Part shown: positions 41,559 through 50,343 of the stretch, piece by piece
Position numbering within the stretch: the first letter of the stretch is position 1
How the letters are laid out: the number at the start of each line of letters is the position of its first letter
NCBI GenBank assembly: GCA_019057475.1
Contig: DXJO01000046.1
Location: 62,001-126,000 of the forward strand
Length of the DNA: 64,000 nucleotides
Direction: 5' to 3'
Source: Candidatus Thorarchaeota archaeon
Lineage (GTDB): Archaea; Asgardarchaeota; Thorarchaeia; Thorarchaeales; Thorarchaeaceae
Position numbers and translations under genes: made by a program
Notes under the pieces: model-generated
The model's database searches: none
What the model saw: the letters and a program-made list of their open reading frames with translations, nothing else
Told to the model about the DNA's origin: nothing

Positions 41559-41991
41559 TGGAATGAAGGACAAGAAGACAACAGTGATTCTAACTGTCAC
41601 TGTGGTGGCCATAGTAGCAGCAGCCATAGGTTTAGTGCTCTCTACACTCATACTTCCACCTCCCCAGATACCACCTCCACCGATTCCAGAGCCAGACCGT
41701 GTTCTAATGGACATCTACCTGAAGGTCAAGACTATGATTTCTTTGGTGAACGTCGTCCTCATTATCTCGTTGATGTCAATCTACTATAGCATCTATCGTC
41801 AGATCAAATCCAACTTCACTATGGGACTCATCCTCGTCATGCTAATTCTCCTTATGTACGCTCTCACCTCAAACCCACTCATTCACGTTGCATTCGGTTA
41901 TCAGGTCCAGGGGCTAGGCCCATTTGCTATGGTGCCGGATATTTTCACGACCTTCGCGCTTGGTGTGCTTCTGTACATCAGTCTCGACTAA
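41542..41991 (+). CDS. four-helix membrane protein coupled to the HTH regulator
   Basis: 149 residues from the ATG at 41542, which has GGTGG 5 nt upstream inside the HTH gene. Transmembrane helices are at about 11-33, 58-78, 84-104 and 118-140. A Pro-rich linker (PPPQIPPPPIPEP) follows the first helix. No known family is recognised. Coupling to the HTH gene suggests a membrane sensor or anti-regulator. Confidence 0.7.
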   Translation: MLTQNDGMKDKKTTVILTVTVVAIVAAAIGLVLSTLILPPPQIPPPPIPEPDRVLMDIYLKVKTMISLVNVVLIISLMSIYYSIYRQIKSNFTMGLILVMLILLMYALTSNPLIHVAFGYQVQGLGPFAMVPDIFTTFALGVLLYISLD

Positions 41992-42042
41992 CATGAAACT
42001 GAGGAGATTCGGGCATAATCCGGAGAGATTTCGGCAAATCAG

Positions 42043-42048
42043 TATATA
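42043..42048 (+). promoter_or_regulatory. TATA box for the polytopic membrane protein gene
   Basis: TATATA 26 bp upstream of the ATG at 42074 predicts a nearly leaderless transcript. Confidence 0.45.
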
Positions 42049-42073
42049 CCATTCCTGTATTCTTTCTCCTGCC

Positions 42074-43570
42074 ATGACGACTGAAGAATGCTCTATGGAC
42101 AACGACTCACAGACAAAGGGTTTGTTGAGTAGTGACAACATCAAGGCCTATCTTCTTACCATGTTCGGAATAGCCACCATCATAGCCCTCTACTACCTTC
42201 TCACAGGTCCCGCGGCTGCAATGCCATCACCTGATGGTCAACCTCCAGGGGGTCCACCAGGGCAGTCACCCACTAATGGCCCTGGTTTGGGAGCATTGAA
42301 CTCCTGGCCTCTCTGGGGCCAACTTGTATTACCCTCACCCGTTGAGCTGACAATCAGTATCGCCATCATGATTGCCTTTGGACTAACGGTCATGTACCTC
42401 TACGGACGGACAAGTGCTCGTCCCAGTATCTACCTGATAGTCCTGGTTGGAGTTCTCCTGATTATTGCCACCAACCTGATCCATGGCTGGCAGATTGGTA
42501 TCGAACAAACCATTTCAGGTGTCAACGAGATATTTACCGACGTACTCAGGGTGGATAACATAATTGACTTCATCAGCAACTACGAGGCGCTTCAGACAAC
42601 ACTGACAACACATGCTCAGACTCAGCCGCCTGGAGCAGTCCTCTTAGTATATCTACTCTACCTCGTCTTCAGTTCACCGGATCTAGTCGCCATTGGTCTA
42701 TGTATTGTAGCAGCAATTGGCTCAGCATTCTTTCTCCGGGGAATGGTCCGGCCCCTCTTTGATGATGACTTCGCACGATACACGGCTTTCCTCTACCTTC
42801 TCCTCCCAGCGGTCCAGGTCTACTACCTAGCTAACATCTACGCCCTTGTCGCCACCCTCGTGCTCGGCGTCCTATTCTTCTACCTCCACACAGACAGGAG
42901 AGTTGCCGCTGTGGGGGCATTCCTCAGCCTTTTCCTATTGACCTTCATCACCTTTCTCTCAGTCTTCATGGTCCTCTTCATCTATGAGACACTGAAATCC
43001 CATTCTGAGGTCGAAGCAACTGGTATCGTCCACAGGCTGAGGGCGACACTGAGGTTTCTCCAGCGCCCTGTCCTCCTCTCACTGTGTGTAGGGGGGATCT
43101 ACGGCCTGCTCCTAGTCACTCTTGACTTCAATTACATCAACGCCTTTCTCTATGCGAGCTCGTTGGAGAATCCGAATGGCTTCATGCTCCTCTCCAACCC
43201 TGTCGAATACTTCACAACTAGGATCCAAGATATCTTGGATATCGTCATCTTCTTTGGCCCTGTCCTGTCAGTACTCGCATATCGGGGTTTCGTCATGCTA
43301 CGAAAGGAGGCAACTGAGGATGCGGACTCGTCAAAGAAATACAACCTTGTCCTCTCCTCTCTCATTGCTCTGGGCCTCCTCTTTCTCGCAGGCGCTCCAA
43401 AGAAGGGAGAAACAGCCAGGATCTGCATGTTCATCCTCCCGTTCCTCCTGATTCCGGTCATCACCTACATTCAGAGGACGAACATGAGCCGCAGGAACAA
43501 GATCATCCTGCTAGCATTGGTCTTCGGACAGGCAGTGCTGCTGCAGCTCCTGGGCATCTGGGTGTGGTGA
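42074..43570 (+). CDS. polytopic membrane protein, possibly GT-C-like
   Basis: 498 residues from the ATG at 42074; the open frame starts earlier, but the extension overlaps the preceding gene and lacks protein character. About ten to eleven transmembrane helices are visible. After the first helix there is an external Pro/Gly-rich linker (PSPDGQPPGGPPGQSPTNGPG, given here in part). Large loops with LFDDDFARYTAFLYLLLPAVQVYYLANIYAL and a late GAPKKGETARICMFILPFLLIP recall GT-C glycosyltransferases that use lipid-linked sugars. The Asp pair after the first cluster (DDDF) may bind metal. This call is uncertain. It ends about 94 nt before repeat copy c1. Confidence 0.6.
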   Translation: MTTEECSMDNDSQTKGLLSSDNIKAYLLTMFGIATIIALYYLLTGPAAAMPSPDGQPPGGPPGQSPTNGPGLGALNSWPLWGQLVLPSPVELTISIAIMIAFGLTVMYLYGRTSARPSIYLIVLVGVLLIIATNLIHGWQIGIEQTISGVNEIFTDVLRVDNIIDFISNYEALQTTLTTHAQTQPPGAVLLVYLLYLVFSSPDLVAIGLCIVAAIGSAFFLRGMVRPLFDDDFARYTAFLYLLLPAVQVYYLANIYALVATLVLGVLFFYLHTDRRVAAVGAFLSLFLLTFITFLSVFMVLFIYETLKSHSEVEATGIVHRLRATLRFLQRPVLLSLCVGGIYGLLLVTLDFNYINAFLYASSLENPNGFMLLSNPVEYFTTRIQDILDIVIFFGPVLSVLAYRGFVMLRKEATEDADSSKKYNLVLSSLIALGLLFLAGAPKKGETARICMFILPFLLIPVITYIQRTNMSRRNKIILLALVFGQAVLLQLLGIWVW

Positions 43571-43663
43571 GTAGGAGATGGGTGTACTTGAGGAAGGTAA
43601 ACTCATCGAATTCAGATATGAGGGAAACATACACTATATACGGAGGTCACAAAGTAGAAGAAG

Positions 43664-43760
43664 ATCGTCATGGGACGGGAGATATTCGGTCCTGAGAACC
43701 TGCCCCACAGGCAAGAGAAACAGATGTAATTCCTACTTGACCGAATAGTAAAGAAGCCCT
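43664..43760 (+). repeat. tail-hairpin repeat c1
   Basis: Mini-ORF at 43670-43729 encodes MGREIFGPENLPHRQEKQM with the upstream ATCGTC kept. The hairpin that follows has largely decayed, although a T-rich run ends at about 43785. It sits between the polytopic gene on the left and a minus-strand gene on the right whose stop is at 43795. An ACTATATAC box and GGAGG lie upstream. Confidence 0.85.
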
Positions 43761-43794
43761 TGAGTCACCTTTTCCGATCCTTTTTGATCATAGC

Positions 43795-44565
43795 CTACTG
43801 AATGAAGGCTAAACTCACCTCGGGTCCAGTACTGCTATTGACATACCATGTGCCGAAGTAGCCAATATATACCCACGTGACCGTTACCTGAACACTCACC
43901 ACGAGCCCTTCACCTTCCTGCACCTTCAGACCTATTGAAGCCACGAACTTCTCCTTCATGACATGCACTACTAGTGGCCAGCCCCCAAATCCACTAATGT
44001 CCCATCTTGCCCAGTTCATATTCGTGTCATTCCCACAATATCGGAATGCGACATATCCTGCTCCTATCCCGAAGTGCCGGTAAGGGGTGAGCCAACCCGG
44101 ATCTGGATGTCTGAATGAAAAGAGCAGCTTAGGGGGTCCAACGCTAGAATTACAGGATGAGATGTTCAACTGAACCGTGATGTATGAAGGACAAATGGTT
44201 GAGTCATTGCCGTGCCTGATATCTAATAGATGATATTCGATGAAGTAAAAGTCATTCTCGGGTATCTCGTCAGCGATTCTGAATGCACTGAGCTGAACTC
44301 CGAGGCTTTCATCCTCCTTCGAACTGGAACTGATATGAAAAAGATCTGCTGGAAATACGTCCCTCTCATACGACGGGGGGGTGATGGTTATAGGTAGAAA
44401 TAGGGCGGATAACACAATCACTATCAACAAGATTGCGATACCTCTCCAGTGTTTCACAGCCAATGCCATCCTCTTTGCTTGCAACCCGTGACTCTTTACG
44501 TATTCGGCCTGTTTAGGAGGGGGATTGCCCAAATCATCATATACTGGTTTTGATATTAAAATCAA
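43795..44565 (-). CDS. single-span surface protein
   Basis: 256 residues from a TTG at 44565; an ATG at 44469 gives 224 residues with the anchor helix near the N-terminus. The transmembrane segment is GIAILLIVIVLSALFLPITI at about 42-62, with the rest (about 65-256) outside as a beta-rich domain. It carries several NxS/T sites (NDST, NISS, NSSV, NDT, NSST), likely N-glycosylated. Four Cys are spread through it. No domain is recognised. Its 3' end lies 35 nt beyond copy c1. Confidence 0.7.
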   Translation of the reverse strand: MILISKPVYDDLGNPPPKQAEYVKSHGLQAKRMALAVKHWRGIAILLIVIVLSALFLPITITPPSYERDVFPADLFHISSSSKEDESLGVQLSAFRIADEIPENDFYFIEYHLLDIRHGNDSTICPSYITVQLNISSCNSSVGPPKLLFSFRHPDPGWLTPYRHFGIGAGYVAFRYCGNDTNMNWARWDISGFGGWPLVVHVMKEKFVASIGLKVQEGEGLVVSVQVTVTWVYIGYFGTWYVNSSTGPEVSLAFIQ

Positions 44566-44642
44566 TCTGATTCCATCATCTGGTTGGTCAGTGCCCTCAG
44601 GTTAAACAGTCTATACCAGCGGACCCATTGGATGAATCTTCC

Positions 44643-44760
44643 AAAGTGATGGCTAGGGAGGTAGATGGCCCTGAGAACCTGCCCTCGAAACAAGAGAAGC
44701 AGATGTAGTTATGACCGCAGTATTGAGAGAAGTTCGTCCTCTCTCCCTCACTCTTTCTTC
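44643..44760 (+). repeat. tail-hairpin repeat c2
   Basis: Mini-ORF at 44649-44708 encodes MAREVDGPENLPSKQEKQM. The hairpin arms are GAGAGAAG at 44725-44732 and CCTCTCTC at 44738-44745, with one mismatch, followed by a T-rich run. It ends 8 nt before the stop of the minus-strand beta-helix gene, so it should terminate that gene. Confidence 0.85.
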
Positions 44761-44767
44761 GCTTGAA

Positions 44768-47443
44768 CTACTTTCTTCTGAATCGCATAACAACTATCAC
44801 TACAGCAACCACGGCGACACCGATACCTACGAAGACAATCAACATGGTGTTGTCACCTGTAACTGTAACTAGGACTGTATCAGAAGCCCAATTGCCATAA
44901 CTATCTGTGATAACCAAAGTATAGTTGTAGACTCCTGGAGATAACCCATCAACCGCGAAAGAGATAGGCTGACCATCCCAACTCCCGTAACTCACTGATA
45001 TTTGATTCCTAAGAATCTCAAATGAATGCGGATAAGGATCCTCAGGATGCCATGTGATTGAGCTACCTGTCACGCCCCATAGATATCCCACATCTAGGGG
45101 AGTATCTATCGTGGGTGGAGTTGTATCAATAGCTGATACGTGGACTTCATCTTTAGCTTGATTGCCATCTATATCGAATACTACTAACGTGAAGTTATAG
45201 AGTCCAACTTCAAGGTTATCCAATGGCACTACTATATCAGAACCATCCCATTCTCCTGAATCTATTAATGACTGGTTTCTATATACTTCATAAGCGATTG
45301 GATGCAAGTCTGATACATTCCAAGTGATAGATTCACCTGTGCAAAATGCTTCAAATTGTGCTATTGCGGGATGAATGATGTATGGATTAGTCCCGTCCTT
45401 TACGAAAACAAATACCGTATCTGATCCAGCGTTTGCACACGTATCATTGACAGTAATTGTGAAGTTATGAGAACCATAATTTAGATTATCTATTGAGATT
45501 ATGATACTTGAGCCATCCCACGGACCAGAGCTGTAGGGTGTTCCGTTTCTCTTCACTTCATATGCTACAGGGTGGGATTCTACTGGTGTCCAAGTAATTG
45601 TGGTGCCGATTTCACCTTCATTGTATTCGACATCTTCAGGATGATCCAAGATTGGGATATCAGTATCTCCCTTTGTTGGATAATGATCAATGGCATTCGC
45701 AGAACCAGCAATCGAGTAAGTGCCTATTCCTTCATAATCGCCCCAGGCGTTTCCAATTGAAATTCCATCATCCCACTGATTACTGGATCCATCATCTTGA
45801 GCATTGATATTATTCCAACCAATGAGGTTCCCATATATCGTATTACCAGAACTCGCTTGAACTAGCCTTATTCCTGTGGCGTAGTTTTCATAAATCTCAT
45901 TGTTTGTTATAATGCAGTTGTTTGCGTTCTGTAAATATAATCCAGTAGAGTGGGTATCATGGATGCTATTGCGGACAAGTGTGCAATTGTTCAGACTAAT
46001 GAAACCGATACCCCATTGGCCACTATCGTTGATAGTGTTGTTTGTAAACATGCAGTCGGCGGAATAAGAAACCAATACACCCATCGAATTACTAGTGATA
46101 GTGTTGTTAGTCAGCCTGCACCTATCGGAATATTCGAAATGAACACCACTATATTCATTATCGTAAAAGGTATTATTGAATAATTCGCAGTCGTCCGAGC
46201 CTTGGAGCTTGATCCCTTTGTAATTATCATGGAGGGTGCTTCTAGTTATAGTGACATTTGTGCAGTAGCCCAATAGGATTCCAAAGTCAGTTGTGGAAAT
46301 GTCTGCGTTTTCAATAGTGACTCCTGTGCTGTCTGCCAAGATAAGCTGACCATACATGCTTGCATCAATCACAGTGTTGGTCACACTTCTATTATATCCC
46401 AAAGCCCTCCCGTTCACAGTGTTGTTAGCAAAATTGTGCTGCCAACTACTAAGGATATCCACCCCATTGTTTACGAAAGTATTATCGATTAGAGTGCAAT
46501 TATAGGAGTTATTGATCTCCAATCCCGTTTCATCATTGTCACGAATTGTATTGTTCATGTAGATAGTATGGGAGGAATCTAAGTTACGAATTCCCATCGC
46601 TCTGTTATCGTAGACTGTATTGTTGACGATTACTGAACGAGTTGAATGCGAAATAGCAATCCCATCATGAGGATTGTTATAGAACTCGTTGTTGATTAGC
46701 TTGCAGTCTGAGCTATAACCAAAGAATATTCCTGATGCAATATCGTGGAATTCGCCATTCTGAACTGTGACATTCGAACAATATGCCAAAATTACTTCAC
46801 CAAATGAACTACCTTCAATAATGGAATCTGATAGGTCACGAAAGTATCCTAAAGGTTTGCCATGTACTGTAGTGCTACTAATGTTGTGTCGCCATCCTCG
46901 ATTGTATCCAGCCATAGACACTCCACTGTCTACAAGTGTATTGTTCGTCAATGTACAGTTCTCAGACCATGCGAGCCTTATTCCTTCTTGCTCATTGTCG
47001 TAGAAGGTACAATTAGTAATCAAACAATAATCTGCCCAATAAGCATGAATACCTGACCATTTTGTATGGATCTCACACATGTCTATTGTGGCGTGGGGAG
47101 TATCGCGAAGATAGATCCCAAATTGCCCTGAACCAGTTATAAGACAATTACGAATGACAAAATGTGACGCCACCTCACTAATGTGGATGGCAGTTCCTGA
47201 TTGATTTATACTCACACCTTCTAATACATGCGGATCGCCTTGGATTCCTGTGCCAGTAAATCCTGCTAGTGCAAAATCTGCTTCAGCATTTATAACAATG
47301 GGAGTATGATGAATATACGCTGAAGTAGTATGTGTATTGCGAGTCAAGAATTCTGTACTAGTTGTGATTGATCCTAATGGTAGCATCATAATAGTAGTAA
47401 TTAAAATAGCAGATAATCCAAAGAAAATCATCGAATTCCTCAA
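44768..47443 (-). CDS. secreted right-handed beta-helix protein with Ig-like repeats and C-terminal anchor
   Basis: 891 residues. It starts with TTG at 47443 or ATG at 47431, both behind a Shine-Dalgarno-like sequence. A signal peptide (FFGLSAILITTIMMLPLGSI) is followed by a NosD-like beta-helix from about 50 to 600, with repeats such as NCTLTNNTLVDSG and GIHAYWADYCLITNCTFYDNEQ of about 23 residues. Three Ig-like repeats of about 85 residues (VEYNEGEIGTTITWTPVESHPVAYEVKRN and related) span 610-855. The C-terminal helix at 860-885 is a membrane anchor with a basic end. It is AT-rich compared with its neighbours. The role is surface adhesion or polysaccharide binding. Confidence 0.88.
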   Translation of the reverse strand: MRNSMIFFGLSAILITTIMMLPLGSITTSTEFLTRNTHTTSAYIHHTPIVINAEADFALAGFTGTGIQGDPHVLEGVSINQSGTAIHISEVASHFVIRNCLITGSGQFGIYLRDTPHATIDMCEIHTKWSGIHAYWADYCLITNCTFYDNEQEGIRLAWSENCTLTNNTLVDSGVSMAGYNRGWRHNISSTTVHGKPLGYFRDLSDSIIEGSSFGEVILAYCSNVTVQNGEFHDIASGIFFGYSSDCKLINNEFYNNPHDGIAISHSTRSVIVNNTVYDNRAMGIRNLDSSHTIYMNNTIRDNDETGLEINNSYNCTLIDNTFVNNGVDILSSWQHNFANNTVNGRALGYNRSVTNTVIDASMYGQLILADSTGVTIENADISTTDFGILLGYCTNVTITRSTLHDNYKGIKLQGSDDCELFNNTFYDNEYSGVHFEYSDRCRLTNNTITSNSMGVLVSYSADCMFTNNTINDSGQWGIGFISLNNCTLVRNSIHDTHSTGLYLQNANNCIITNNEIYENYATGIRLVQASSGNTIYGNLIGWNNINAQDDGSSNQWDDGISIGNAWGDYEGIGTYSIAGSANAIDHYPTKGDTDIPILDHPEDVEYNEGEIGTTITWTPVESHPVAYEVKRNGTPYSSGPWDGSSIIISIDNLNYGSHNFTITVNDTCANAGSDTVFVFVKDGTNPYIIHPAIAQFEAFCTGESITWNVSDLHPIAYEVYRNQSLIDSGEWDGSDIVVPLDNLEVGLYNFTLVVFDIDGNQAKDEVHVSAIDTTPPTIDTPLDVGYLWGVTGSSITWHPEDPYPHSFEILRNQISVSYGSWDGQPISFAVDGLSPGVYNYTLVITDSYGNWASDTVLVTVTGDNTMLIVFVGIGVAVVAVVIVVMRFRRK

Positions 47444-47629
47444 AATCCCACCTCAGTAAGCTTGCTAGTTGGGCTGCCACCGATGGAATCCTTAACTCTT
47501 GAAATGATGTCTAACCCAATTGAACCTTAACCAGCCATACATATGATTTTAACCTTTCGCCATTGCGTTTTGCGACATCAGTTTTGACAAAGAATCAAGA
47601 ATAAAAGGCCCAGAAAAAATACTGCAATT

Positions 47630-48190
47630 CTACAACAATTGGTACAATTCGCCCAGTATCTCCAGAGCGAAGTTCTTGGCATTCTTGATGTCGTTTGTAT
47701 CGGGGTGTCTTCTCAACTCAAGCATGTATTTCGCCCACTCGACTTCGTCAGTTATTATCTCCCGCTTAATGAAGGCCTCGATATCGGGGCTGGCTTTGCC
47801 CCTACAGTTGAAATATCCTAGAAACTCGACGTTCTTCTCCCTGCTTGCTTCTTCAAACGTTAGGTGACACCTGCCCGCCCATTTATCATAGAAATTTCTT
47901 CCCCGTCCACCAAGGTCAGGCATGTAGGTTGAGTGTGTGAAGAATCCTGCGAGTTTGAAGCCTGGTGACATAGGTAACCGTTCTAGGAATTCCTTCACTG
48001 GAAACGCCAAATCAGTACTATGGCATGGAGCGCCAACAAAGAGCAAGCCATATTGGTTCAGAGTTCCGGGGTCTACTCTGCTAACGCTCGCAATATCTGC
48101 CTCAGCATGCGTGGATATCTCCTCATGAATGGACTCGGCAATCTGTTTGGTATTGCCAGTCTGAGAGAAGTAAACAATCAGGGCTTTCAT
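47630..48190 (-). CDS. flavodoxin family protein
   Basis: 186 residues from the ATG at 48190. The FMN phosphate loop is MKALIVYFSQTGNTKQIAESI at the start, with the conserved SxTGNT. LFVGAPCHSTDLAFPVKEFLE near 53 and GFFTHSTYMPDLGGRG near 85 hold the isoalloxazine ring. A C-terminal helical part (EVEWAKYMLELRRHPDTNDIKNAKNF) is added. It carries electrons in the cytoplasm for unknown partners. It shares an interval of the array with the beta-helix gene upstream. Confidence 0.88.
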   Translation of the reverse strand: MKALIVYFSQTGNTKQIAESIHEEISTHAEADIASVSRVDPGTLNQYGLLFVGAPCHSTDLAFPVKEFLERLPMSPGFKLAGFFTHSTYMPDLGGRGRNFYDKWAGRCHLTFEEASREKNVEFLGYFNCRGKASPDIEAFIKREIITDEVEWAKYMLELRRHPDTNDIKNAKNFALEILGELYQLL

Positions 48191-48237
48191 GACCAAAATC
48201 CTAACGTTTTGGCATAAAAGAATAATGCTGTAAATTT

Positions 48238-48288
48238 CATTCTAGTTCGAGAGAGGCGAGTCCTCTCTCCCTCTCTCCTTTTTCTGGG
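48238..48288 (+). repeat. tail-hairpin repeat c3 (hairpin half only)
   Basis: Only the part after the stop is present: CATTCTAGTTC, then arms GAGAGAGG at 48249-48256 and CCTCTCTC at 48262-48269 around loop CGAGT, then a T-rich run to 48285. No tail codons precede it. The stop of the MFS gene on the minus strand is 12 nt further on. Confidence 0.8.
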
Positions 48289-48299
48289 CAACTGACTGA

Positions 48300-49748
48300 T
48301 TAACCCTCGTCAGATACGATCTCTTCTTCTGCAACCTCAGATTCGACTGATTCTTCTTCAGTAGGTATTGGATAGCTAAGTCCTCTTCGCATCAATAGCA
48401 CTCCCACGAACGAAACCAGACTACAGAGTATCAGGGCCAGGGGGACTCCATACTCCGTTATGATCCAGCCATAAAGTGAAATCTGTGGCATCGAAAAGAG
48501 CAGCATCAGAGTTGGGAACAATGAATACACACTATTCCTGACTCGTGTGGGAATCGCATCGATGAGCACTCGTTGAGTCAGGACGGTTTCAATCTGTCCA
48601 AATGCACCTGTCACAGTATAGATGATGAAGATCAGTGCTACAGGAAGCAACGACTCAACAGGCACTGCAAGAATCACAATATCAGTGAATGGGAATGTGA
48701 GTGTGAGCATTGACAAGCTTGCCAGTTGAGGTGGGAATACAAACATGAGAAGGGCAAGCAAGAGGAGAAACAGGGTGCTCTGGACGAATTTCAGACGGGG
48801 AATCCATTTCCTAGGCTCGTACTTTTGCGCCCAGACACCGGATCTCTCTGTATAGAAGATGCGAGGAATTGTGATGAGTGAAACTAGACTCGCAACTGCA
48901 AAGTCTACACTCAGGTATTGGTAGAACATGGGAGTCATGATCAGTACAGCCGAGATAATCACTGTACTTGCAACCATCATAAGTCCAACAATCGTATATT
49001 TCGCAAACGGACTGCCAAAGACATAGCCAATTCCACCCTTCAGAAGCGAGAAGTATTCACCGACTGACGGTTTCTCTTCCTTGCCCTCCTTAAGCTCAGG
49101 AAGGTCTTGGATAAGCCACATAGATGCGATTGCTAATCCTATACATAATACAAACTGGAGTTGAAAGACCCAGGCCCTACCAAAGAGAGCTGCTAGAAGA
49201 CCACCGGGGACCATCACAATTGCATCCACTAGGAAGAATAGGCCCAATGCCTTCCCACGAAAGACTCCATACTGCATTCTCTCCTGATCCTCTGGTGCCG
49301 CGACTCGATAGTTGTTGTCCAACCACGCGTCAAGCGCACCACTCTCTAAGGCCCCACCAATTCCTAACAGCACCATGACAACAACGAAGTAGAAGAAAGA
49401 TGTATCAATCGTGGCTAATGAGAGGAGATAGAGAGATAGTCCGTAGGTGAGAAAGGCTCCAGCCAGAAGATAGCGCTGCCCTATCCAATCGCCGATACTG
49501 CCTGTTGGATAGTCCAGTATCGTCTGGGAGGCCATATTGATGACAATCAGAACTCCAAGTAGAGCCATGCCTTCGATATACCGTCCGGGTCCACCTCCGA
49601 GTAGGTCTGCTATGTAGATGAACAGGAAGGTCATGCTCATCATAAGGCTCAGAGTGTCTAGGACCTTGAGTACTGTGAATGCCTTAGCAATCCTGATTGT
49701 CCTGCCGTTCGCCTCAGATAGACCGAACGATGATGCAAATCGTCCCAT
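48300..49748 (-). CDS. MFS transporter
   Basis: 482 residues from the ATG at 49748, which has GGAGG 7 nt upstream and is preferred over the first in-frame codon at 49775. Twelve transmembrane helices are spread over about 30-455, with the cytoplasmic loop between helices 6 and 7 near 210-235 (LPELKEGKEEKPSVGEYFSLLKGG). DYPTGSIGDWIGQRY near 95 is the MFS signature after helix 2. The C-terminus is an acidic tail (EEESVESEVAEEEIVSDEG). Substrate unknown; it resembles drug or sugar efflux members. Confidence 0.9.
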   Translation of the reverse strand: MGRFASSFGLSEANGRTIRIAKAFTVLKVLDTLSLMMSMTFLFIYIADLLGGGPGRYIEGMALLGVLIVINMASQTILDYPTGSIGDWIGQRYLLAGAFLTYGLSLYLLSLATIDTSFFYFVVVMVLLGIGGALESGALDAWLDNNYRVAAPEDQERMQYGVFRGKALGLFFLVDAIVMVPGGLLAALFGRAWVFQLQFVLCIGLAIASMWLIQDLPELKEGKEEKPSVGEYFSLLKGGIGYVFGSPFAKYTIVGLMMVASTVIISAVLIMTPMFYQYLSVDFAVASLVSLITIPRIFYTERSGVWAQKYEPRKWIPRLKFVQSTLFLLLLALLMFVFPPQLASLSMLTLTFPFTDIVILAVPVESLLPVALIFIIYTVTGAFGQIETVLTQRVLIDAIPTRVRNSVYSLFPTLMLLFSMPQISLYGWIITEYGVPLALILCSLVSFVGVLLMRRGLSYPIPTEEESVESEVAEEEIVSDEG

Positions 49749-49876
49749 AGAGAAACCTCCTAACTCACAATCCAAAGATGTTGGAAAACGGGTGTTTAAT
49801 CCATCATAAATATTGTTAGTTGAGGATTATCAAGGCATCTGAAGGATATTAAAGAGCGCTTCAGAGAATTCATCCA

Positions 49877-50046
49877 ATCGTCATAGGAAGGGAGATTTTC
49901 GGACCTGAGAACCTGCCCTGCAGACAAGAGAAGCAGAAGTAGTTCTCATTCTAGTTTGAGAGAGGCCAGCCCTCTCTCCATCTCTCTTTTTCCTCACCCA
50001 CCCCAGTACTAATCCTCCTCAATGCGATAAGTTGCACAATATGCTC
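49877..50046 (+). repeat. tail-hairpin repeat c4 (longest copy)
   Basis: The tail at 49883-49942 reads IGREIFGPENLPCRQEKQK with ATA in place of the ATG. The hairpin has perfect arms GAGAGAGG at 49958-49965 and CCTCTCTC at 49971-49978. The match to the resident acd copy continues past the T-run, through CCACCCCAGTACTAATCCTC and CGATAAGTTGCACAAT, to 50046. The 170-bp alignment with c0 needs no gap. Confidence 0.9.
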
Positions 50047-50343
50047 GGCGATTTGCGCAATTACGGAAGATATCGTGAAATAATACCCTCTAGCGCCCCT
50101 TGTGCTCCCTTATTATTCTCGCAGCATTTGCAAAACCGATGTGAATTTTCGGCAAATCGGCAAGGCAGAAGTTTTATTACAAAGATAACATAGGTATTTT
50201 GGGAATTTCGAATTCATCAATTTTGCATGGTGGAACTCTCAAGCCCGGTTTCATCTACGTTGGCCCTATTGGAAACTATGCTTGTGTCCTACACGACATT
50301 CCCAAGTTTCTGTTCTACAGGCATGAGCTGTAGGTATTGAGGT
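50047..50343. other. 297-bp gene-free gap after c4
   Basis: No start-codon-led gene is supported here. An open plus-strand frame from 50145 to 50333 lacks ATG or a good start, and reads like a possible gene remnant (GGTLKPGFIYVGPIGNYACV in part). The rest is A/T-rich spacer containing the minus-strand 3' flank of the Thr-linker gene. Confidence 0.4.

Noticed and set aside
50145-50333. Open plus-strand frame with protein-like sequence after c4
   Set aside because: No ATG or GTG start with a ribosome-binding site, length only about 62 codons, and no family recognised. It may be a remnant; listed only in the gap description.
50227-50340. 37-codon ATG frame in the same gap
   Set aside because: Ser/Thr-rich composition and overlap with the other frame; chance is likely.
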